A stretch of DNA of 5,377 nucleotides, taken from NCBI GenBank assembly GCA_035635075.1, contig DASQBT010000065.1, positions 1 to 5,377 of the forward strand. The letters run 5' to 3'. The position numbers and the translations under genes were made by a program. The notes under the pieces were generated by a model. It ran no database searches, was not told where the DNA came from, and worked only from the letters and a program-made list of their open reading frames with translations. The stretch comes from DASQBT01 sp035635075. GTDB lineage: Bacteria > Pseudomonadota > Gammaproteobacteria > Burkholderiales > Thiobacillaceae. Positions 1 through 3,270 of the stretch are shown here, piece after piece; the stretch's first letter is position 1; every line of letters starts with the position of its first letter.

Positions 1-97
1 CATGATCGCCTCCCCGCGCACCAACCCTTATGTCCGCATGGACGGCTGGGAAGAAGAAGCGCAGAAGTACATGGAGCGCAAGAACGCTGCCGCCTAA
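1..97 (+). CDS. C-terminal end of an unidentified protein (partial, start outside window)
   Basis: The frame is open from the left edge and ends in TAA at 95-97, giving the last 31 residues, from MIASPRTNPYVR to a charged, Ala-ending tail (YMERKNAAA). An in-frame ATG lies at 2-4, but no ribosome binding site can be seen because the window begins there, so I take this as the tail of a longer gene. The stop is followed within 20 bases by a strong hairpin (116-142), which fits the end of a transcription unit. The tail has a Pro-Arg-Thr-Asn-Pro-Tyr stretch followed by an acidic, helical segment. I do not recognise the family from so short a piece and assign no function. Confidence 0.6.
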   Translation, partial: MIASPRTNPYVRMDGWEEEAQKYMERKNAAA

Positions 98-115
98 GCG
101 GGGCACATAGCACGT

Positions 116-142
116 TTCGGGCGCGGACACTCCGCGCCCGAA
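116..142 (+). terminator. Strong hairpin, probable transcription terminator after the left-edge gene
   Basis: The arms 116-127 (TTCGGGCGCGGA) and 131-142 (TCCGCGCCCGAA) are perfectly complementary, giving a 12-bp, very GC-rich stem with a 3-base loop (CAC). It begins 19 bases after the TAA at 95-97. The downstream tail (TCATATTCTGTT) is T-rich but not a run of Ts, so intrinsic termination is likely rather than certain. The opposite strand has no T-rich tail, so the signal is better oriented for the plus-strand gene than for the minus-strand gene that ends at 313. Confidence 0.65.
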
Positions 143-312
143 TCATATTCTGTTGAACAAGAAGAACAGGATTGCGGACAAATCGCGAACCGGCCGGATC
201 CGTACATTGCACTGCAGACAGCGCGGTCGGCGCCGCAAAATTGTCACGCAGACGCGAGGCAGAAGCCGATAGCGGTGTGTTCCAAGCTGGATTCGCCGGA
301 TAGCCCAGGCTT
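143..312. other. Intergenic stretch between two convergent genes, no gene seen
   Basis: This stretch lies between the hairpin of the plus-strand left-edge gene and the stop codon (313-315) of the minus-strand C_GCAxxG gene. Two overlapping 8-bp palindromes (CCGGCCGG at 190-197 and CGGATCCG at 195-202) are present but look like ordinary GC-rich sequence. I found no intrinsic terminator with a T-run for the minus-strand gene. A 73-codon minus-strand frame (143-364) overlaps the end of the C_GCAxxG gene and looks spurious. Confidence 0.6.
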
Positions 313-795
313 CTACAACATCTCCACTACCCAGCGGGTCACCGATGCGGTGGCCAAGGCACATTGCTGGCCCCGGGCTTCGCTGAAAGCCAGATATTCA
401 TCGGGCTTCCACATGTCGTAAGTGCGGCCGGTGAACCGTTGCTGGAGTTCCGCACAAGTCACACCGCCGAATTCATTGCGAAAGCGCTCCACCAGTTCCG
501 CGCCTTTCTGGAAGTTGCCGATAAAACGGCCTTTGTCCAGCTTGTTCCGATCGCGGCCGCGTTTGGCGCTCAGGGCCAGGAGCCCCCCGCTCAAAGCCCC
601 GCAAGCGCCCTCCCCACTCAATCCGCCGCCGCCAGAAAGGCCGTGACTCGCCTTGATGGTGGCATCATCAACGATACCCACCGTCTCTTGAACCGCGGCC
701 AGTACACACTGTGGGCAGCAACCGTAGTCGAGTTCGTAGCGCAATGCCTTTTGATAAGCCAGCTGTGCCTTGTGGGTCTTCTCGTCCTGGGTCAT
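313..795 (-). CDS. C_GCAxxG_C_C family redox-type protein (160 aa, complete)
   Basis: The protein carries the cysteine pattern that names the C_GCAxxG_C_C family: an N-terminal cluster C26-C27-x2-C30, a glycine-rich loop leading into G-A-C65-G-A-L-S-G-G (about residues 53-72), then C114 and C145. The family is annotated as putative redox-active or metal-binding; the biochemical role of most members is unknown. The 160-residue length is normal for a complete member, and all family cysteines are present, plus extra ones in the CCPQC cluster. There is no signal peptide or membrane segment, so it should be cytoplasmic. The ATG at 795-793 is supported by an AAGGAGT Shine-Dalgarno at 808-802 with 6-base spacing; the stop is TAG. 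It is co-directional with the slipin upstream but separated by 149 bases containing its own promoter candidate, so it is probably transcribed alone. Family assignment is firm; function is not. Confidence 0.85.
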   Translation of the reverse strand: MTQDEKTHKAQLAYQKALRYELDYGCCPQCVLAAVQETVGIVDDATIKASHGLSGGGGLSGEGACGALSGGLLALSAKRGRDRNKLDKGRFIGNFQKGAELVERFRNEFGGVTCAELQQRFTGRTYDMWKPDEYLAFSEARGQQCALATASVTRWVVEML

Positions 796-801
796 GGCGT
801 C

Positions 802-808
802 ACTCCTT
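802..808 (-). promoter_or_regulatory. Ribosome binding site of the C_GCAxxG gene
   Basis: Read on the minus strand this is AAGGAGT, a near-perfect anti-16S match, six bases before the ATG at 795-793. It fixes the start codon. Confidence 0.8.
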
Positions 809-816
809 GAATATTA

Positions 817-835
817 GCAAATGATAATACTTCTA
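817..835. promoter_or_regulatory. Candidate Fur-box-like operator before the C_GCAxxG gene
   Basis: The plus-strand sequence GCAAATGATAATACTTCTA matches the classical 19-bp Fur consensus (GATAATGATAATCATTATC) at 13 of 19 positions by eye. The left part AAATGATAAT is well conserved and the right half is degenerate. It overlaps the predicted -10 hexamer (821-826) of the minus-strand promoter, the usual place for a repressor site. A chance AT-rich match in a promoter region is a real alternative. Confidence 0.35.
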
Positions 836-849
836 TCGGTCAGGCGCAA
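821..849 (-). promoter_or_regulatory. Candidate sigma-70 promoter of the C_GCAxxG gene
   Basis: On the minus strand TTGCGC (849-844) and TATCAT (826-821) are separated by exactly 17 bases. The -10 matches the consensus at 5 of 6 positions, the -35 at 3 of 6. The predicted transcript would start near 814, leaving a leader of about 20 bases that includes the ribosome binding site. Confidence 0.4.
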
Positions 850-890
850 CGCTAAATGGGTTCACCCGAAGCTTGAACTCGCGCTTAGCG
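850..890. repeat. Nested inverted repeat between slipin stop and C_GCAxxG promoter
   Basis: The outer arms CGCTAA (850-855) and TTAGCG (885-890) enclose inner arms GTTCA (860-864) and TGAAC (874-878). The structure sits just upstream of the candidate -35 (844-849) and about 55 bases past the slipin stop. There is no T-run on either side, so it is a poor intrinsic terminator. It could be a weak terminator, a regulator site or chance. Confidence 0.25.
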
Positions 891-944
891 GATTAGCTCT
901 GCGGGCCTGCCAACATGCCAAACCAGCAAGCCAGGCTCATAGAC

Positions 945-1721
945 TTATTCATCCGACTTCCCGGTTGATCTGCCAAGGGCCTTTCCAAGGGTCGAGATGA
1001 TGTCCATGGGCAGTGGAAACACGATGGTCGACGATTTGTCGCTGGCGATTGCGGACAGGGTCTGCAAGTAGCGCAATTGCATCGCTTCGGGTTGTCGGGC
1101 AAGCATTTGCGCGGCCTGCAAGAGTTTCTCTGAGGCCTGCAGTTCGCCTTCCGCATGAATTACTTTGGCGCGGCGCTCCCGTTCGGCCTCGGCCTGGCGG
1201 GCGATGGCGCGAACCATGGATTCGTTGATGTCCACATGCTTGATTTCCACATTGGAAACCTTGATTCCCCAGGCGTCAGTCTGGCTGTCCAAAGTCTGCT
1301 GTATATCCACATTCAGTTTTTCGCGCTCCGCCAACATCTCGTCGAGTTCATGTTTGCCGAGCACGGCGCGCAGGGTCGTCTGAGAAAGCTGGCTGGTCGC
1401 GTTGAGGAAATCCTCCACCTTGATGATTGCCCGTTCCGGATCGACTATGCGGAAGTACACCACCGCGTTGACCTTGACCGAGACGTTGTCGCGCGAGATG
1501 ACGTCTTGCGGAGGCACGTCGAACACCACGGTGCGCAAATCCACACGCACCATCTGCTGAATACCAGGAATGACGATGATCAGCCCCGGACCTTTGACTT
1601 TCCAGAATCGCCCCAACAGAAAAATGACGCCGCGCTCGTATTCACGCAAGACACGCAAGGTGCCGATGACAAAAATGGCGAGCAGAACTGCCAGGCCGGA
1701 AAACCCAATATCAAATCCCAT
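945..1721 (-). CDS. Slipin: SPFH/band-7 stomatin-like membrane protein, NfeD partner (258 aa)
   Basis: This is a complete prokaryotic slipin. A single N-terminal membrane segment (about residues 5-23) is followed by the SPFH/band-7 domain (about 25-185), beginning with the typical R-E-Y-E-R-G-V-I-F-L-L-G-R stretch and containing the stomatin hallmark ATSQLSQTTLRAVLGKHELD (108-127). An Ala/Glu/Arg-rich coiled coil (about 173-205) should drive oligomerisation. A short hydrophobic piece TIVFPLPMDIISTL (232-245) lies near the C-terminus; the equivalent region of an archaeal slipin is cut by its partner NfeD. Family members form membrane-anchored rings or scaffolds. I place the start at ATG 1721-1719 because AAAGGGG (1735-1729) lies 7 bases before it; the ATG at 1727-1725 is only one base from that site, and a longer frame from 1757 lies inside nfeD. 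It overlaps the end of nfeD by 11 bases, so translational coupling is likely. Stop is TAA. Confidence 0.92.
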   Translation of the reverse strand: MGFDIGFSGLAVLLAIFVIGTLRVLREYERGVIFLLGRFWKVKGPGLIIVIPGIQQMVRVDLRTVVFDVPPQDVISRDNVSVKVNAVVYFRIVDPERAIIKVEDFLNATSQLSQTTLRAVLGKHELDEMLAEREKLNVDIQQTLDSQTDAWGIKVSNVEIKHVDINESMVRAIARQAEAERERRAKVIHAEGELQASEKLLQAAQMLARQPEAMQLRYLQTLSAIASDKSSTIVFPLPMDIISTLGKALGRSTGKSDE

Positions 1722-3090
1722 GATCATTCCCCTTTCGAGGCTGCGGTGAGACAACAAGTATCAGGCCATCCCTGGCCGTTACCCTGATAGGCAGGCCGGG
1801 CGTCAATTGAGCTGCGCTTTGCACTTGCCAGAGCTCACTCTGCACTCGCGCCCAGCATATGTCTCCGGCACATGAAAGCACCACGCCATTGCTGCCGATG
1901 AGTTGTTCGCCGCCGCTCACGACTGGCCGTCGACGTGCCTTGAATGCCAGCCCCGCCATTGCCGCGATTGCAAACGCGCTGACGACCGCCAGCGCAATGA
2001 TCAGCGCAATCGGGATGCCAAAACCCGGGACCTCCGTGTCTATCAGGATCACCGCACCAAGGACAAACGCAACAACTCCACCCAAGCCGAGGATGCCGAA
2101 ACTGGGCGCGAAGGCTTCCGCTACCATAAATCCGATTCCGAGCAGGATCAGCGCAAGTCCCGCGTAGTTCACCGGCAACTGCTGCAGGGCATACAGGCCG
2201 AGCAGCAGGCAGATGGCGCCGATGACGCCCGGAGCAACCATTCCCGGATTGAAAAATTCAAAGAACAGCCCATACACGCCGATCATCATCAGGATCAGGG
2301 CAATCGGCGGGTTGGTGATCACGGACAACAGGCTGGCTCGCCAGTCCTGATGATAGTTGACGATCGGCGCCCCAACGGTGGCCAGCCGCACTTCCCCCCC
2401 GCTTGCCAGTTTGATTGTCTGGCCATCCAGTTGCCGCAGAAGTTGGGGAACATCGTCTGCAACATGATCAATTACACCGCGCTTAAGCGCTTCTGCCGCT
2501 GACAGGCTCACGGCGTTTCGCACCGCCTGCTCCGCCCATTCGGCATTGCGGCCGCGCAATTGGGCCAAGCTGCGGATATACGCTGCGGCATCGTTCATCA
2601 TTTTCTTTCCCATGGTATCCGCCGGCTTCCGAGACTTGGACTTTTCCTGATTATTATCCGGTTGGGGGGGCGGTTCTCCGCCCAGCCCCGGAACACCTAT
2701 GGAGATTGGCGAAGCGGCACCGAGATTGGTGCCGGGCGCCATGGCGGCAACATGACAGGCATAGAGAATGTAGGTGCCTGCACTGGCGGCGCGGGCGCCG
2801 CTTGGCGCCACAAAGCCTGCCACGGGAACTGAAGATGCCAACACCGCCTTTATGATTGCACGCATGGATGTATCCAGACCACCGGGCGTATCCATGCGCA
2901 GCACCACGAGCTGGGCGCCCTCCCGATCCGCGCGCTGAAGGCCACGGGTTACGTAATCCGCCGTGGCAGGCCCCACCGCGCCATCCAGATCCAGAAGCAC
3001 CACCGGCTTGGACAAGGCGATCGCCGGGGCCAGCCAAAGCACCGACGCCGACGCCAACCCCAGCAAGCACATCGCGCTAGCGCGTTTCAT
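1711..3090 (-). CDS. nfeD: NfeD-family membrane-bound serine protease, long (ClpP-domain) form (459 aa)
   Basis: The domain order is that of full-length NfeD (NfeD1b). A signal peptide (about 1-25, with AIA before the predicted cut) leads to a periplasmic ClpP-class protease domain (about 28-235), then some five hydrophobic membrane helices (about 262-383), and a C-terminal OB-fold NfeD domain (about 390-450). In the protease domain the oxyanion-region motif R-M-D-T-P-G-G is at 65-71. The nucleophile is predicted to be S103 in GARAASAGTYI and the general base K163 just before MMNDAAAYIRSLA, by comparison with the Ser/Lys dyad of archaeal PH1510 (S97/K138). The ATG at 3090-3088 follows AAGAGGA (3104-3098) with 7-base spacing. 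The end reads into the slipin start with an 11-base overlap, the classical nfeD-slipin operon. The homologue cleaves its slipin partner; bacterial roles in membrane quality control are less well defined. Catalytic assignments are by motif comparison. Confidence 0.94.
   Translation of the reverse strand: MKRASAMCLLGLASASVLWLAPAIALSKPVVLLDLDGAVGPATADYVTRGLQRADREGAQLVVLRMDTPGGLDTSMRAIIKAVLASSVPVAGFVAPSGARAASAGTYILYACHVAAMAPGTNLGAASPISIGVPGLGGEPPPQPDNNQEKSKSRKPADTMGKKMMNDAAAYIRSLAQLRGRNAEWAEQAVRNAVSLSAAEALKRGVIDHVADDVPQLLRQLDGQTIKLASGGEVRLATVGAPIVNYHQDWRASLLSVITNPPIALILMMIGVYGLFFEFFNPGMVAPGVIGAICLLLGLYALQQLPVNYAGLALILLGIGFMVAEAFAPSFGILGLGGVVAFVLGAVILIDTEVPGFGIPIALIIALAVVSAFAIAAMAGLAFKARRRPVVSGGEQLIGSNGVVLSCAGDICWARVQSELWQVQSAAQLTPGLPIRVTARDGLILVVSPQPRKGNDHGI
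1729..1735 (-). promoter_or_regulatory. Ribosome binding site of the slipin, inside the nfeD coding region
   Basis: AAAGGGG on the minus strand lies 7 bases before the ATG at 1721-1719. It decides between three possible in-frame starts (1757, 1727, 1721) in favour of the last. Confidence 0.6.
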
Positions 3091-3097
3091 CTATGTT

Positions 3098-3104
3098 TCC
3101 TCTT
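3098..3104 (-). promoter_or_regulatory. Ribosome binding site of nfeD
   Basis: AAGAGGA on the minus strand lies 7 bases before the ATG at 3090-3088. It supports this start, which also gives a well-formed signal peptide. Confidence 0.7.
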
Positions 3105-3154
3105 ATCGCGAGTCAACTCATCAGGCGCAAACCAAGAAACAGGGCTTTGCTTCC

Positions 3155-3207
3155 TTTATAGTGTTATTAGCGTCCGATGCACTACGGATGCTTAGCTGCA
3201 ATATAAT
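3155..3207. promoter_or_regulatory. Divergent promoter region between nfeD and the PAS sensor gene
   Basis: A minus-strand -10-like TATAAA (3160-3155) faces nfeD and would give a leader of roughly 60 bases. A perfect plus-strand TATAAT (3202-3207) faces the sensor gene and would also give a leader of roughly 60 bases. Both lack a good -35; the best-spaced candidates (minus AGTGCA and plus TGCACT, both at 3178-3183) match the consensus poorly, so activator-assisted transcription is possible. A second small inverted repeat (GCTGC 3195-3199, GCAGC 3211-3215) brackets the TATAAT. The rest of 3091-3270 holds no gene. Confidence 0.4.
3169..3192. repeat. Near-palindrome midway between the divergent -10 elements, candidate operator
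   Basis: The arms AGCGTCCG (3169-3176) and CGGATGCT (3185-3192) are inverted repeats matching at 7 of 8 positions, with an 8-base spacer. The centre (3180.5) falls at the midpoint between the two opposing -10-like hexamers (3160 and 3202). This geometry suits a dimeric regulator controlling both directions. It could also be chance; there is no T-run to suggest a terminator. Confidence 0.35.
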
Positions 3208-3270
3208 CAAGCAGCATTGGAATTACAGCCTTATAGTCCTGAATTACATGCTTGCCGCTGATAAGCTTCT

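Noticed and set aside
1..97. Possible dissimilatory sulfite reductase alpha C-terminus, from a PR-T-NPY-like stretch
   Set aside because: The resemblance rests on a few residues from memory, and that subunit is normally followed directly by the beta-subunit gene, whereas here a terminator hairpin follows.
190..202. Overlapping palindromes CCGGCCGG and CGGATCCG
   Set aside because: Eight-base palindromes are common in GC-rich DNA; there is no spacing, repeat copy or promoter context to suggest a function.
143..364. 73-codon minus-strand open frame
   Set aside because: It overlaps the end of the well-supported C_GCAxxG gene, has no recognisable domain, and its Arg/Cys-rich composition is typical of an off-frame reading.
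1155..1787. 210-codon plus-strand frame opposite the slipin
   Set aside because: It is antisense to a strongly supported gene, is rich in His/Asp and Gln as a mirror of the slipin codons, and has no ribosome binding site or family match.
1903..2502. 199-codon plus-strand frame opposite nfeD
   Set aside because: It is antisense to nfeD, with low-complexity charged composition (many His, Asp, Gln, Arg) that reflects complementing membrane-helix codons.
840..3130. The decamer TTGCGCCTGA (minus strand) upstream of both the C_GCAxxG gene (840-849) and nfeD (3121-3130)
   Set aside because: A 10-base match is expected by chance in a window this long. In the nfeD case the paired -10 (GATAAG, 3107-3102) would place the transcription start almost on the start codon and bury the ribosome binding site.
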